Positions 33,302-45,614 of a stretch of DNA of 64,000 nt are shown here, piece after piece (within the stretch, counting starts at the first letter, position 1; every line of letters starts with the position of its first letter). Below the pieces are notes generated by a model. It did not search any database, was not told the origin of the DNA, and saw only the letters and a list, made by a program, of their open reading frames with translations. A program made the position numbers and the translations under genes. The stretch spans positions 21,115,674-21,179,673 of the forward strand of contig CM032122.1 of the NCBI GenBank assembly GCA_018894105.1. The letters run 5' to 3'. The DNA is from Jacaranda mimosifolia (taxonomy: Eukaryota; Streptophyta; Magnoliopsida; Lamiales; Bignoniaceae).

Positions 33302-34475
33302 ACCTATTTCGCTGATGGGTATCGAATCCAACAAAAATAAATTCCTACTCTAGAAATATGATTTGTAATCAGTGAGAGTAGGGTCGTATTCCACAGGGAC
33401 TAATAAGTTTTGTTTCTTTCAAATTTATTGAATAAAATAAAATAGAATGGGGATTTTTATAAAAATGAAAACTAGAATCCTAAAAATAAAATAAATCACA
33501 AATAAAATAAGAAACCAATGAGAATGTAATCTAGCCTAAGATAAAATCTCAGTTTGGTTCACAGATCGGATCATTGATGCAAAGATTAATTCCTTTTTTC
33601 TTGAATAGACTGGTTATAGTTACTCAGACGCCCTAATAATTAACCAATCTCTCCTTACTATTTCGATAACTAAGAGAAGCTCATTAGTTATTTCACTTGC
33701 CAATAAACAACCCTAAAGAAGCGCTCCTAGGATTTAATTTATCAAAAGCATTAAAAACTAGAGAGACCCAACCCTAGCCAACAAACACACACAAGCGGGG
33801 TTCATTTAGACTAGATTATATATCCACATAACAAAAATCATGCACGTAGTCACCACATATAACTATGTTATTTGCCACAAATATTAGAACAATTAAACAA
33901 TTACGGATTTAATGTTCTAATTGACAGGACAATTACTCTAAACTATCAAATTTGGGCCCTAAATTCAATGAACCTGAATAATTGTAATGAAAACAGAAGA
34001 TAAATGAATACTCAAGGAATAAGAAAAAAAAATTAAATCATTTAGATCTCACAAATACTGAAGAATCAAAACTTCTATAATCCCTTAGGCTAGAAGAAGA
34101 GTTTAGCAACTCATGTCTGGGTGAAAAATCGCAGGAAACTAAAAATATGTTAAACAAAAGAATGAAAAACTCTCCTATAAAAGAAACCTAGTTCCCTATA
34201 AATAGTCTACTACTCCTAATGCAACTGAGAAACTAATAAGAGTCCTACCAGAATAGGAAAACTAAAATTATCCTAATTAAAGAAAAAAAAATTAAAATAT
34301 TCCAGGAATATACAACTGCCAAAACATGTCCGCACTCGAATTACTTTCTTCTTCCATTTCTCGTCTCCTCGGGAATGATCCAAGCACGTTGAAAACTCGA
34401 TTGCCAACTGCATTTAGCTTGAATCTTCAATTTGCTTCACAAAACATAAAAAGAAAGTTAAAACCCAACAATTAA
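33302..34475. repeat. Unclassified non-coding repeat
   Basis: The segment contains GATGGGTATCGAATCC, GTAGGGTCGTATTCCACAGG and later AACTACTAATGCAACTGAG, which look like a dispersed plant repeat rather than unique sequence. It has no open frame. I could not find inverted ends or a target duplication. Long terminal repeat debris is one possibility. The borders are approximate. Confidence 0.35.
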
Positions 34476-34912
34476 GCATTTTTACTATTAATCACAAGGG
34501 AAAATTATATGAATAAAAATACAAAAATGCAACTTAACATTCACTTTGATAGCTAAAAATATATTAACTACTGAAATTATTTATGAAAGCTATACAAACT
34601 AAAAAAATATAAATTTGAATAACTTATGAAATATTAGTATTATTTATAGTCATTTCTACATTGTATCGTAATTATACATTAGATTATGCAGTGACATATG
34701 TACACTGAACTGAAGAAAGAATCAAATATTTTAAATTTTAATACGAGATTTGCTGTGCCCTTTTATGAAAGAAAAGTACAATTTTGCCAAGGCTAACTTA
34801 TTGCTTGGGAAGAGCTTCAACTTACCAAGAAAATTGGAAAAACACGCGCGCACATTGCCAACATAGAGTTTATGAAATCTCACTTGAAAATATTCTAATT
34901 ATTGTTGGAAAA

Positions 34913-35379
34913 TATAAAAGAAAGATTGAAATTTATTGGTCTATGCGTATTACTCAACATATTTTATTTTTTTAAAAACAACAATTTTCACACTATGCAA
35001 GTGTCTTCTAGGAAATAAATGATTCCTATGATACAAGTCCAATCACTATGTGTTCAAAGATTGCACTATAAGAATAGATACACACATTCACCCTTCTTCG
35101 ACTTTAGAAAATAAAAATTTTTATAGAGAAAGAAGACGAAGAGATATTTTTGTCTTGCTTTCTTCGTGCATGTATTTTATGATGGAGTGTGAAAATTTGT
35201 AGAAGAAAACTTATGTCTTTTATCAGAGTTGTATTATTTTGGAAAATTTTAATTTTCAAATTATTAAATAAATCTATGGGGACATGCATGAAAGGTTAGT
35301 TATGATTGATAACAAAAACTTTTGTCTTTTAGGCGTAATTATTGAAATAATTTATTTTGAAAATGAAAAAGTTCCGACA
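34913..35379 (-). repeat. Copia C 3' LTR
   Basis: It is TGTTGG...CCGACA on the plus strand. Shared blocks with 39519-39968 include ACACTATGCA(A/G)GTGTCTTCT, CACCCTTCTT(C/G)GACTTTAGA and the AAGTTCC(G/T)ACA end. Confidence 0.85.
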
Positions 35380-36189
35380 ATCCCCCTCATTTTCAAAGTA
35401 AACGAAGAAATTAAGTAGAACAAAATATATATCCAAGTAAAATATGGTGTATATCTATTGCTGGAGTTCCCTTGAATCTATCAATTAAACAAAACTTAAT
35501 CAAGTTCCTTGAATAAGAGGATAAATCCTTGATCTTATCAAGGAGTTGTTTGAACTATTTTGTTCACACCATATCTGGGTGATATGTACTAAAAGAGCTG
35601 CACATTTTACATCATATGTGATCTTATGTTCATGAGTGCTTTAGGATTTCATCAGTTGAAAACCATAAGAAGCGACCCTAACCTCCTATATTCACATAGG
35701 CAATTCTATAAAGAATGCTTTTGCTCATTCGACTCAAACCAGTCTACAAGCTTGTTAAGAATATTAGTCTAACCCTCGGAATTTATCCAAAAGATTAAAG
35801 TACATTGCCCCATAGAAATAGAATTTTAAAGATAAATAATGATGTATTTAGAAAGTATCCATGTTTCCTTTCCAATGGACTTACTCAAGGTTAAGATTCC
35901 TTTAAACTTTCAAAAGAAATATTCTACAAATATTTCTAGGGAAAGTAGGTTACAGCCCTAGTAATCTTCACTTACACTAGTATAAATCCCATTTCCCTCG
36001 AGGTTTTATAGATTCTTTCACCATAAAGTGCTTTTGTTAGTAGATCTACTAATATCTCATTAGTCGATAGCTATTCTAATAAGAGTTTTCTATTTATAAA
36101 TAGCTTTGAATGTAGTGATATCTTCTAGAAATATGTTTAGACTTCTTAGTAAAACTCTTATTTTTATCCCAGGTGAATTTTTGCTTTAT

Positions 36190-36460
36190 TGCCAAAATAT
36201 AATTGTGGCAGGTTGCAAAGGCCTTCAATACATGGTATGTGCCTCAAGAATATTCTCATCCAAACTATATCCTTAACTAGTGACATAATCACATATTTAG
36301 ATTTTGTTGAGGACATTGTTACACAAATTTGCTTCTTAGATGACCAAGAAACTGCTCCACATCAAGCATAAATAGTCATCCACTAGTAGATTTTGAATTA
36401 AACTTTCTAGAAGTCCAATCTGCATCACCAAAACATTCAAAGGAAGAACCAATACTAAAA
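36190..36460 (-). pseudogene. Copia C RNase H relic
   Basis: In mixed frames the minus strand gives FGDADWTSRKFNSKSTSG, a GAVSWSSKKQ-like stretch, and STKSKYVIMSLVKDIVWMR-like residues, which is the copia RNase H core. Several stops interrupt it. Confidence 0.75.
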
Positions 36461-36509
36461 TACTATAGTGAATAATTTATGGTACCATTTAAATATCTAA
36501 AAAATCTAT

Positions 36510-37794
36510 GGGTATTGTTATTTGCACTCTATTCTAAATTTTTATATTAGGTTATTGACCAAAATATCCACTTACTTTTCAAATGTATTTATATTAATTT
36601 GTAAGACAAATATACCCTTTAATATAATAATTATCACTTTCAACTTTGTTACTCATGAAAATATTCCACCTTAACTTGTCCAATTTAATATGAAATAACA
36701 ATAGACTTGATAAATGGATATCCATGGGTAACCTAAGAATAGATAATGACAGGCTGGGTAAATTTACCGGTAGATAAAATTATCCCTTTTTTATTGGATA
36801 CAAGAGAGGGAGCCCATTACCCATGACTATGGGTGATGGGTAACCCACATATCACAGTATTTTTATTTTTTAATACATGAAGGTAAATTAATATGTATTT
36901 TTTAATTTACATAATATTATTCAAATATACTCAAATAAAACTAATAAAAGATGCTACAAGTTTTGAACATAACATTGAACAAGTATTTCAAGTATTTTAG
37001 TTTGAAAAGTACAATTTAAATATTTAAACATTTATTGATTTTAAATTATATCACATTTCTAAGTTCAAATTTAAATTTCATTATATGTCAAAAACTTTTT
37101 TAAAAAATTTAAATACCACGTAAACATTGTTGTTATCATAGAAAAATTGTTATATCCTCCAAATTATTTGCGAGAATTTAAAAAAAAAAAATAATATATG
37201 GTTGTTCACGAATCATCCATGGTTACCCGTGAGTTGGGTCAAAAAATAACAGGTAATAAGGCGGTGGGTAAAATTATTCATATGTTATTGAGTAGAGAAA
37301 ATGAGGCCTATGATCCGCATTTTTTTAGGTACCCACAATATGAGTGATTTTTTGCCAGGTCTAACTAACAAGATGCAATGCTCCTTTCTTTCTTTATTTT
37401 ACTTTTCTGAATAAAATAATTTTACACAGTAGTCTTCATGAAGCAAAACAAGACCCATATTTGGGGTATGAAAATATACTATTTTGTAGTGATACTATCA
37501 TTTTTCTATTGAAGTTCATAGCCATGTTTTCAGTGAGATGATTGAATTTAGAAATGGGATAATCTGTTTATTTTCATGTGCTCTATCAAGTTTTACATAG
37601 AATAAATCAAGACCAAGAATGAATCAAGATCATATTTAATGGGACAACGAATAGTATACTAAGGGCATAATTATCTAGCAATTTAAATTAAATGATGTTA
37701 TCTTGAAAATAAATGAATACAATGGTCAATTTCTATAGACTAAAATCAAGTGGGAGTGCTAATAACAAATTTTGGAATGCAAATAACAATACCT
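36510..37794. mobile_element. Mutator-like non-autonomous element with 9-bp duplication
   Basis: AAAATCTAT occurs on both sides (36501-36509 and 37795-37803). The left end is GGGTATTGTTATTTGCACTC. The right end read inward is AGGTATTGTTATTTGCATTC. A 9-bp duplication is typical of Mutator-like elements. Removing the element rejoins copia C: NHEHRK on the right continues to a FFRYLNGTINYSL-like stretch on the left, matching the conserved RT-RNase H junction. There is no transposase. It contains a 662-bp hAT-type element. Confidence 0.85.
36702..37363. mobile_element. hAT-type MITE nested in the Mutator-like element
   Basis: The left end is TAGACTTGATAAATGGAT. The right end read inward is TAGACCTGGCAAAAAATC. 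The flanks AATAACAA (36694-36701) and ACTAACAA (37364-37371) match at 7 of 8 bases. The subterminal regions hold GGGTAACC/GGTTACCC and CCATGGGTAA words in both orientations. There is no open frame. Confidence 0.75.
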
Positions 37795-37807
37795 AAAATC
37801 TATTAAT

Positions 37808-38390
37808 TTACTTTCTGTGCTCATGATTCAGATTTTTAGTATTCCTACTAAGCTTTCCAACTACAAAGGTTATATTAAGCCTGGTATAGTTTATTAAATA
37901 CATAACACTTCCAATTATTTTTGTATATTCTGCTTGTGCAATAAAGTTCACAATTATTAGGAATAAGTTATAACGAGAATCTAAAGGAGTATTACTAGGA
38001 TTGTAGTCAAACCTATTGAACTTTTTAATATATATATATAATATTGATACGTGATTGCGACAGTATATTTTTTCCAATGTTGTCCCTAGTAACATTTATT
38101 CAATCAATAAGTCTCATATCTTTAACTTAAAAAACATGAGCAATATAATTTTTTGTCTCATTAATTAATTTTATAGAGGAGAAAAATATTAACAAATCAT
38201 CAACATAAAGAGTAATCACAAGATATAAATTTTCAATTCCTTTAGCAAGTATAGAATTATTAATTTTATTACTCTTGAAACCAAACTTTTGATTTCTTCC
38301 TTGAATTTCTTATTCCGTTGTCTTGGACAGTGGAGCTTGTTTAATAAACCCATACAATGGTTATTAAGTTTTACACACTTTATCCTCTAG
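37808..38390 (-). pseudogene. Copia C reverse transcriptase relic
   Basis: Around 38330-38380 the minus strand reads SLYGFIKQAPL-like residues. At about 38195-38240 it reads TLYVDDLLIFFSSIKLINET, which includes the YVDD active box. 37808-38095 reads AEYTKIIGSVMYLINYTRLN and VVGKLSRNTKNLNHEHRK. The pieces are in different frames. The palm and thumb are recognisable and the fingers are lost. Confidence 0.85.
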
Positions 38391-38520
38391 TTTCAACCTT
38401 TTTATTATTATAAACATCTGTATGCACTAATTGAGACATTCTCTTAATTATTTTCTTACTTATTATATGTCCTAATCTGTGATCTCAAATATCATATATT
38501 CAAGCAACAAATATGAACAT
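38391..38520 (-). pseudogene. Copia C pre-integrase trace
   Basis: The minus strand reads DHRLGHIISKKIIKRMSQLV, then HTDVYNNKKVETRG, resembling the HxRLGH zinc domain and the start of the integrase core (HSDVxG). It sits directly next to the RT trace, so most of the integrase has been deleted. Confidence 0.5.
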
Positions 38521-39518
38521 TTTCATTAATTAATAATATATCGCAAAAGATGCATCTTGTCCTAACATATTCTTTATCGATAAAAGTCTCATTTTTTATT
38601 AGGATTATTTTATCAATTTCCAACACAACATGAATTTAATAAGAGAACTGAAATTAAGTTCTTTATAATATGCAGTACACGCAACACATTTTTTCAAATT
38701 AGAATTTTCCTTGAAAAAAATCCATTTAATCATTAAAATACACGTGTTCCTCAGCAAGTATTGTGTGAAAAAAAACCATTATGTTAAAGGGGAAAAGTAA
38801 CACAAATAAAATACAAATTTCTATTTTTTATAACTTGTACTAACTGTAATTTTCTTCCATATAGGTAATTTTTTTCAATTAGTATAGTGACTCTTTCAAA
38901 TGATAGGAGCTATTGCAATCTCAAAAATTAGCATCTTCTGTCTCTCTACATTTTATTCTTGATTTTAAAAATCCATGGTATTTGTTTATTATATTTTAAC
39001 ACAATGTCCCACACTCTATCAATAGAAAAAGCAACCTAAAAGAGAACTCTAGGAAAGACGATAATATTACAATTTTAGATCAAGTTAATAAAGATATGCT
39101 AATCATCTACTAAACAAATATTGCATATTAATATTCATAAAATTCATTCTCATCCATAAAGTTCTTATAAACAAATTAAGGAAGTTATCCGTTGCACATA
39201 TTTCATAAAACATTGTACACGTATAGATTAATGCATAGTATTAAGCAAAAAATTAAGAAGAGAAACTTATTTTCATTTATATTTTTTTATATTATTATTA
39301 TTGGATTTGCATCTGATTGCATGAATCATCTTTTCTGTTGTTTTGAGGATATGACACTTGAAGCATATAGACTATCCTTTGCATGGTAAGTATGAAGTGA
39401 ACTCTTTGTAACCACTTATTGAAATTTGGTATATCAAACTGCTCCAACCTTTCAACTCCTTGTGCAACATTTTGATCATCACGAGAGTAGTCATAATAGA
39501 AAAATTATTGTCCTCAAC

Positions 39519-39968
39519 TTGCTATATATAAAATAAAAATTAAAATTTGTTGGCTATATATGCATATAACTCAAGATACTTTTTTAAGAATAACAATTTA
39601 TACACTATGCAGGTGTCTTCTTGGGGATAAATTGTTCCTAGAATACAAGCTTAATCACTATCTATTCAAAGAGCAGATACACCAATCACCCTTCTTGGAC
39701 TTTAGAAAATAAAAAAATTGCAGAGTTTTATAGAGAAAGGAGATGAAGAGATTTTTTTGCCTTGCCTTCTTTAATTTATGTATGCATTTTATGATGTAAT
39801 CTGAATATCTACAAAAGAAACTTATGTATTTTCCCAAGAGTTGTATTATTTTGGAAAAATAGAATTTGTTATAGGGACATGTATGAGAAGTTTGCAGCAA
39901 TTGACAACAAAAACTTTTATCTTTTACACACAACAATTAGAATAATGTATTCTAAAAAAGTTCCTACA
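39519..39968 (-). repeat. Copia C 5' LTR
   Basis: It matches 34913-35379 with many substitutions and small gaps. The inner border near 39519 is approximate, and no primer-binding site is recognisable beside it. An open frame of 92 codons within it (39658-39936) is LTR sequence, not a gene. Confidence 0.75.
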
Positions 39969-40084
39969 ATTATCAATGCAAATATCACATGTATAAAAAG
40001 AAATTATAAAAGATTACCTTCGTTTTTGGTGAATTAATTGTCCGATAGGGTTTTGATGAAAACATTAGCAGACGAATGCTCTAA

Positions 40085-40139
40085 CTCCAACCATGAAGTG
40101 TAACAGTTTCTTCTTCTTCTTCTTCTTCTTTTCTTTTTT
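40085..40139 (+). repeat. (TTC)n microsatellite and T-rich tract
   Basis: TTC trinucleotides (about 40107-40130) pass into a T run next to the start of the probable solo LTR. Confidence 0.85.
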
Positions 40140-41423
40140 GTGAGTGATTATATGCCTAAGAGGGTGTGAATTAGGCTGAGAGATTTTAATGCAATGAAAT
40201 ATTATCACTCAATAATCTTTTTGGCCTTTCAAAAACTGTTTGAGTCTTTCGTAGTAAAACAAATTTAGTTACTTACTGGAATTTGCAAGTACCAATTAAG
40301 ATACTAGTTAGACTAGTAATAAGAAAAGCAATAAAAATAGAAGTAAAAGACACTGGTATTTACGGAGGTTCGGCAAACCTATGTCCTCTACCTAAACTTT
40401 CACTTAGGATTTTAAATCTGTCAAATTAATAAGGGTATGAGAATGTTTTTACAACTAAGCAATAATTTGATAGTAACGGAAGTGTAAGGAACAAAAACAC
40501 CGTAGTAGGGTGAAAAACCAGCTCTTCGCAAAGAGCTACAGTGGAATCCCAGATGGGACGACGCAAGTTCCAGAGCACTGTTGAAACCAACTACTTTTGA
40601 ATAGGTTCGGGGGAACTTCTGCTAGATTCACTTGGATAACCTCTATGGACTGATGCACGAGTTGCTACCACTCCGTATGACAGGCTCTAGTCTCTTTTTC
40701 CAAATCGAAACCAGGAACACTGCAGAAAGTTCTAGGTAGTACCGCCCTACTAGTTTCTTCACCTAGAGGTCCTTAGAGCAACCAAGCGCCGATTTGTTCT
40801 CTTCACGGGTCCCTCGAAAGCAGGTACAACTCCTATCACTCTTCACCACTAGGTCCTTAGAGACACAAACCGCCTTGTCCTCATCTCCCCAAGGTCCGTC
40901 GAAGGCAAGACCCACTTGACCTTATTCACCACAAGGTCCCTTGAAAACACAAGTACAGCAAGGATTAATCAACAAGTAAGCACAAGAGTATGTTAGAGAG
41001 TATCACACAGCTTCTCAAAAACACTAAAAAAAACCTTTCCCAACTTAGTGATTCTCTTTTGTATGTTGCATTTCTTTTCTCTTATAAGCCCATGTCCAAT
41101 GACTATAGGTTATCATAAGGAAAGAATCCGTTGGACCAATATAAGGGAACAAATCATCTTTGGTAATCATGCATTTATTCCTTAATTGCCGGTTGCATCA
41201 GTGATCACAACATAATGTAATTTCTTTCTTAAGTTATAAGGATGCAAATCAACTAGAATCTTCAGAGAACTTTTTATATATGGAAAGTAATTCCAATGTA
41301 TGTTAGATTCCGGCAGAGACGGTGAGAACAAATTTCAGCAAATCATTTAAGCTTTTAGCACATAATCATATGAAGGAATTTTGTCATAATCAAAACACTT
41401 TAAAGATCATCAAAGGGTTAACA
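40139..41423. repeat. Probable solo LTR, about 1.29 kb
   Basis: The segment starts TGTGAGTGATTATATGCC and ends CAAAGGGTTAACA, and TTTTT flanks both sides (40134-40138 and 41424-41428). Its content is non-coding and of LTR type: GGAGGTTCGGCAAACCTATG, a tandem repeat (40756-40950) and a minus-strand TATA-like CTTATAAGAG near 41078-41087. The duplication is low complexity, so it is weak support. Recombination between two LTRs would leave such a remnant. Confidence 0.55.
40756..40950. repeat. Imperfect tandem repeat, ~80-85 bp unit
   Basis: Three units start near 40756, 40841 and 40921. Each begins CTTCACC or ATTCACC, then AGGTCC(T/C)T. The two full units continue with AGAG, CCGCCTTGTCCTC-like and GGTCC(G/C)TCGAA words. 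It lies inside the probable solo LTR. Confidence 0.75.
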
Positions 41424-41428
41424 TTTTT

Positions 41429-42423
41429 AAAAAATAAGGGACTAATTTGCTTCAAAACTCAAGAATAATTTTGATTTTTATTTTCTGTAAATCAGTAAAA
41501 GTTAATTCAAGAGTATTTCAATCGAGTTATTTTTTCCTCTGAAATTTAGCACCGAAAAGTTGGTTGATGGTTGATATTAAAGAAAATTGAAAGCATAGGA
41601 ATGACTTTGTCATTAAATTAAAAATTCAGAGATAAAAATGAATTTTACTGGAAAAAAAAAAAGATTTTATCATTAATTTTGTGAAAGAACTTGCCTCGTC
41701 TCTTCACAGTCACCACTTCACCACCCCAATCTCATCCTACTGTGCAACATATCTAATCTTGATCCGACTTAAGAGTTTAACGTCAATAACTACTCAAATT
41801 AAATAATTCAAATTTTAGATTACAAGTTGAGTATGTTAGTACATTTAGATTAATTGAACTTTAGATGACCATTTGAGGAGATGTTAGATTTGAAGGGATT
41901 TAAAATACCTAAACCTACTAAAGAATTATGATGTATTCATGCAAATAAAATGACAAGAGTTCATTATGAGAAACAAAACTCTTATTTAAATCAAGTTTGG
42001 TTAGATTCAGCTAATAACCATTATATATATATATATATATTATATTTATTATGTGATTGAATACTTTATTTTAAAGTGTATATTGATTACATTCACTTAT
42101 TATATGAATGAGTTATTACTGATATCAGTTCGAATTAAAATTTCAAATCATGTAGGTTAAGAGATTGTCAAAAGTCACATATGGTTTTTGAAGACATAAA
42201 TATTGAATTAGAGTTGGTTTATAAGTAGATTTGTTGAGTGTCTTTTGGGGACTTGGGCTCACCTTTCGCAAAATGACACCGAACGTGTATATATGAATTA
42301 GTTCGCACTGGAGCTCAATTTAACCATGTGGACCCTTGACCCGACAAAATGCTATTGAATTGAACCCAACCCCAGTAACACTGACACAGCCAACTCAATA
42401 CGTACCATTTAAAAAGCCTGAAA
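41429..42423. other. AT-rich stretch, no gene seen
   Basis: No supported gene. A (TA)n tract lies near 42020-42042. Confidence 0.6.
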
Positions 42424-42431
42424 GTTTGGGG

Positions 42432-43365
42432 TAGGGGGGCAAATTGGGTCTCAACCCATGGTTTCAACCCAATTCATTTTGAGTTGGGTTGGGTTGGGTT
42501 GGGTTTAAAATAATTTGATTGAGTTTGGGTTGAATTAAGTTTTTGTGGGTTTAATATATGTTGGGTTTTAATGGATTGAAATGGGTTTTGAATGTAAATG
42601 GGTTGAATGTGGTTTGTAAATAATTTAACCCAATTTCAGCCCCAAAATTGTCCTTCCATTTTCTCATTTTCTCAAGATTACATGCCACTTTATTTTTATT
42701 TCTATAACACTTTAAAAATAAAAAAAAATAATGAATTGAAAATTAGATAAATTATATATCACTGATTAATCAAGTAACGTTTTACTTGAGATTATCATCT
42801 AAAAATTGATTATATCATTATTTGGTTTATAAACTCCAATTTTTTATAAAAAAATTTAGCCACTTAATTTTATAGCCCCCAGATTTTTTTTCAACTTTAC
42901 AATATGAAAATAAATAAAAAATTATTTTTCTTTTTTCTTTTTATATTTTTTACAAACTACCAAAATATTAATATATAAACACAACAAATTTATTTTATAT
43001 AATTATGTTTTATTCATTGAGCAAGATTGTTATTTTGTATTAAAAGAAAAAATATAAATATTATAAAATAATAAGTAAATTATATGTTTATATAATTTGA
43101 TTTGATTTTACGTGCTTAACAAGGATTTAACAATAATTAATTAATATATGTTAAAGATAAAAAGATTATAGTTTAATAAAATAATATAATAATGTATTTA
43201 GTAAAAAGTTTATTATTATTTTTTTTTTTGTATTGGACCAGTCCAAATCCGATCCAACCCATTTTGACCCATAAATATAAACTCATTTTGAGCCCAACCC
43301 ATTTTAAACCTAACCCATAAAGATCCAACCCACAACCAACCTAACTCACCCATTTGCCACTACTA
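42432..43365. mobile_element. Non-autonomous hAT element with perfect 8-bp duplication
   Basis: GTTTGGGG flanks both sides (42424-42431 and 43366-43373). The left end is TAGGGGGGCAAATTGGGTC. The right end read inward is TAGTAGTGGCAAATGGGTG. The left subterminal region holds a GGGTT repeat run (42482-42505), and the right one holds CCAACCCA words, its complement. The 934-bp body is AT-rich and non-coding. Confidence 0.9.
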
Positions 43366-43373
43366 GTTTGGGG

Positions 43374-44580
43374 CATCGATCTTAGATTGTAGGAGTTCAA
43401 TAACAAAGTATGTTCAAATGAGATGATTCAAGTGTTGCAAATGTTTGTAGAAGAAAAGCTAGATTATATTGTTTTATATATAAATGAATTTAATGAGTTC
43501 TTTTTAGTAAAAATTGATTAGAATTAATGCAAATTAATTGCTAATATAACTATTGCGCAGGAATTTCACTTCTGGTTTTTATCCTTTGGACAAACGGCAT
43601 TATGCCATCCACGTAGGTAAAATGGATAGTGAATTATTTGATAATAATATGCTGATGCCATAAATGAAATATTGATGTCATTATATGTGATTTAACCATT
43701 TATAATCTATAGCCAATTGAGTGGCAAAAATGAGTCGATGAGTAGATCTTATATTCAAGATTTATCCTAATACTCTATACTGTGTAAAAAGAAAAGGGCA
43801 TTTACAATTACAAATTGATGGTTATGATATTAGTACACCAAATTGTTATATACCTATTTTACTCTTATATTTTGTTGGTTGAGAAAAAAATTAAAGGTTC
43901 CAAATGAAATTATAGTTTTAGTTAAAAACTACTTATCCCATGTTCTCTTTTTTTCCCACTTTCTTCTCTTCTCTTAAAACAATTCATAAAACCATCATAT
44001 ATTCTTCCTAAAATTAATCCCACAAACCAATCTATCAATTTTTTATAGTTGTCATGTGCCTTGAATTCAGTTGGCATAAGTAGGGTAAAATGAGAAGAAA
44101 AAACCCTAGACATTAATTCTAAAAACATGGGGATAGATTGTAATGAGAAACTATTATCAAATTGCGTTGATTTTTTGTCTTATATGTAATTTTATGTTTT
44201 TTAATGTGCTAGATTCGTTTTGAGTATTATATTATTTATTAATATAATTATCATCAATATTGTGGTAATTTAAATTTATGTATATAGGAACGATGTGCCA
44301 CGATAGCTAATACAATAGAAATAGTCTATAAACTAATGATATGAAGACATCGACATTTATGATTGTATTGTTCTCACATGACTGTGGGACTAAATCTGCC
44401 CGTGGATGGCGTGTCACACTACCATGAACAAGTAGTACATATAACATTACACACTACACATTTTTTGACCAAAGGGCAAATGCCCGTCCACTAATAAATC
44501 ACACTCTTTCACATTTCAACCTTGTACTAAAATCACCGTAGTAAAAAATAAATGGCTCATTTGATGGCTACAAGAGAGTA
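43374..44580. other. AT-rich stretch, no gene seen
   Basis: No recognisable feature. Short open frames here have no domain. Confidence 0.55.
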
Positions 44581-44616
44581 TTGAAAAGCTCTTACCAAGA
44601 AAATGGTGGTGAGAAA

Positions 44617-44874
44617 TTATATCATGATAGAGCTAAGCATCCATTTATAGAAAGGAAACGTTGCACCACAACCACCCCTCATCTCTACCTTAGCATATAT
44701 TCGTAATAACTGGGTCCACTCCACACCACAACATGCTAGACTTGTGGTCACCCTCAAATTCAGGGTGGCACATCCAGCCGATGGTCCCCAGGTCCAACTA
44801 GTCATGGCCGGCTGAATACTGTTGAGCACTAAGGTAGACAAGGACCAGAAAATTTTCGTCTGGGACACCATCAT
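44617..44874 (-). pseudogene. Open fragment, faint WD40-like pattern
   Basis: The 85-codon frame starts MMVSQTKIFWSLSTLVLNSI. It contains GVEWTQLLRIYAKVEMRGG. The K-I-x-W-x-L opening and the later block loosely recall the end of one WD40 blade and the start of another. The residues between do not, and no upstream exon was found. It may be an exon remnant of a gene broken before or by the copia D insertion, or it may be chance. Base composition here is less AT-rich than in the surrounding intergenic DNA. Confidence 0.2.
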
Positions 44875-44889
44875 TCTACATGCGCAATA

Positions 44890-45609
44890 GACATGAAAGC
44901 TTGACCTTAAAGGTTCTTGCAGTCATACAAGTGATCCAACAAAGTTCAACTCCAACCATACACGATGGAGGACAATCTTATCGCCTCAAATCTGTTTTCT
45001 GCAACTCCATATTAAGTAAAATTTTAGAACAATACAGAAGAATGTAAAGCAATCAATATGGATGTCTCAGAATCGTCCCAAATGTAATAAAAATTATCGT
45101 CTTATGTAAGAGTATCTGATGTTTCCGTTGTAGGATTGAGCACTTTGCTCCACTGAGAATATGTTGACTTCTTCGTCTTAGGTTAGTGCAAAGGCTCAAC
45201 CTTTTTCTCTGAGAGGAAATATCAATCTTGGTGTGAATATGGATGAGGTCTAGAGGTTTTTCAAGCTGAAGTAATTTGCAAAAAATGTTCATCTAAGTCA
45301 TTGCATAAGCATTACCTAAGCAATTCTATTAAATTATTACACTAACCGCACAGAATTGCAAGTCAGCAGATATGCAGGAAAGGTGTTTCCAGCTAACCTG
45401 GACCTGTCAAGAAATTGACCAATAATAGTTCAGAAAATGACAGCAAGAGTGCCCCTTGTCTGAAGTAAGAGGGTGCACGGGACATGGGACCGGCATGGAA
45501 GATCCTTTTTGTACAGCCTAATCATCTGATTTGTCTACTTTCATTACAGGTCAAGGCAACTATTTTCATCCTAAATGAAATTACACAAGAGTCAATCACA
45601 ATAAATTCA
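44890..45609. other. Low-copy-looking stretch beside copia D
   Basis: There is no firm gene. Composition is more balanced and intron-like. On the plus strand, 45180-45250 reads KAQPFSLRGNINLGVNMDEV after a CTTAG, which could be an exon fragment. It does not extend and I do not recognise it. Confidence 0.35.
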
Positions 45610-45614
45610 AAAAA

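Larger units (their letters stand above)
34913..39968 (-). mobile_element. Copia element C, strongly decayed, with nested insertions
   Basis: The direct repeat ATTAT flanks it (34908-34912 and 39969-39973). Two diverged LTRs (34913-35379 and about 39519-39968) enclose minus-strand copia traces: pre-integrase, RT with YVDD, and RNase H. A polypurine tract (AATGAGGGGGAT, minus strand, 35380-35391) abuts the 3' LTR. A 1285-bp Mutator-like element (36510-37794) splits RT from RNase H. Most of gag and integrase cannot be read. Confidence 0.88.
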
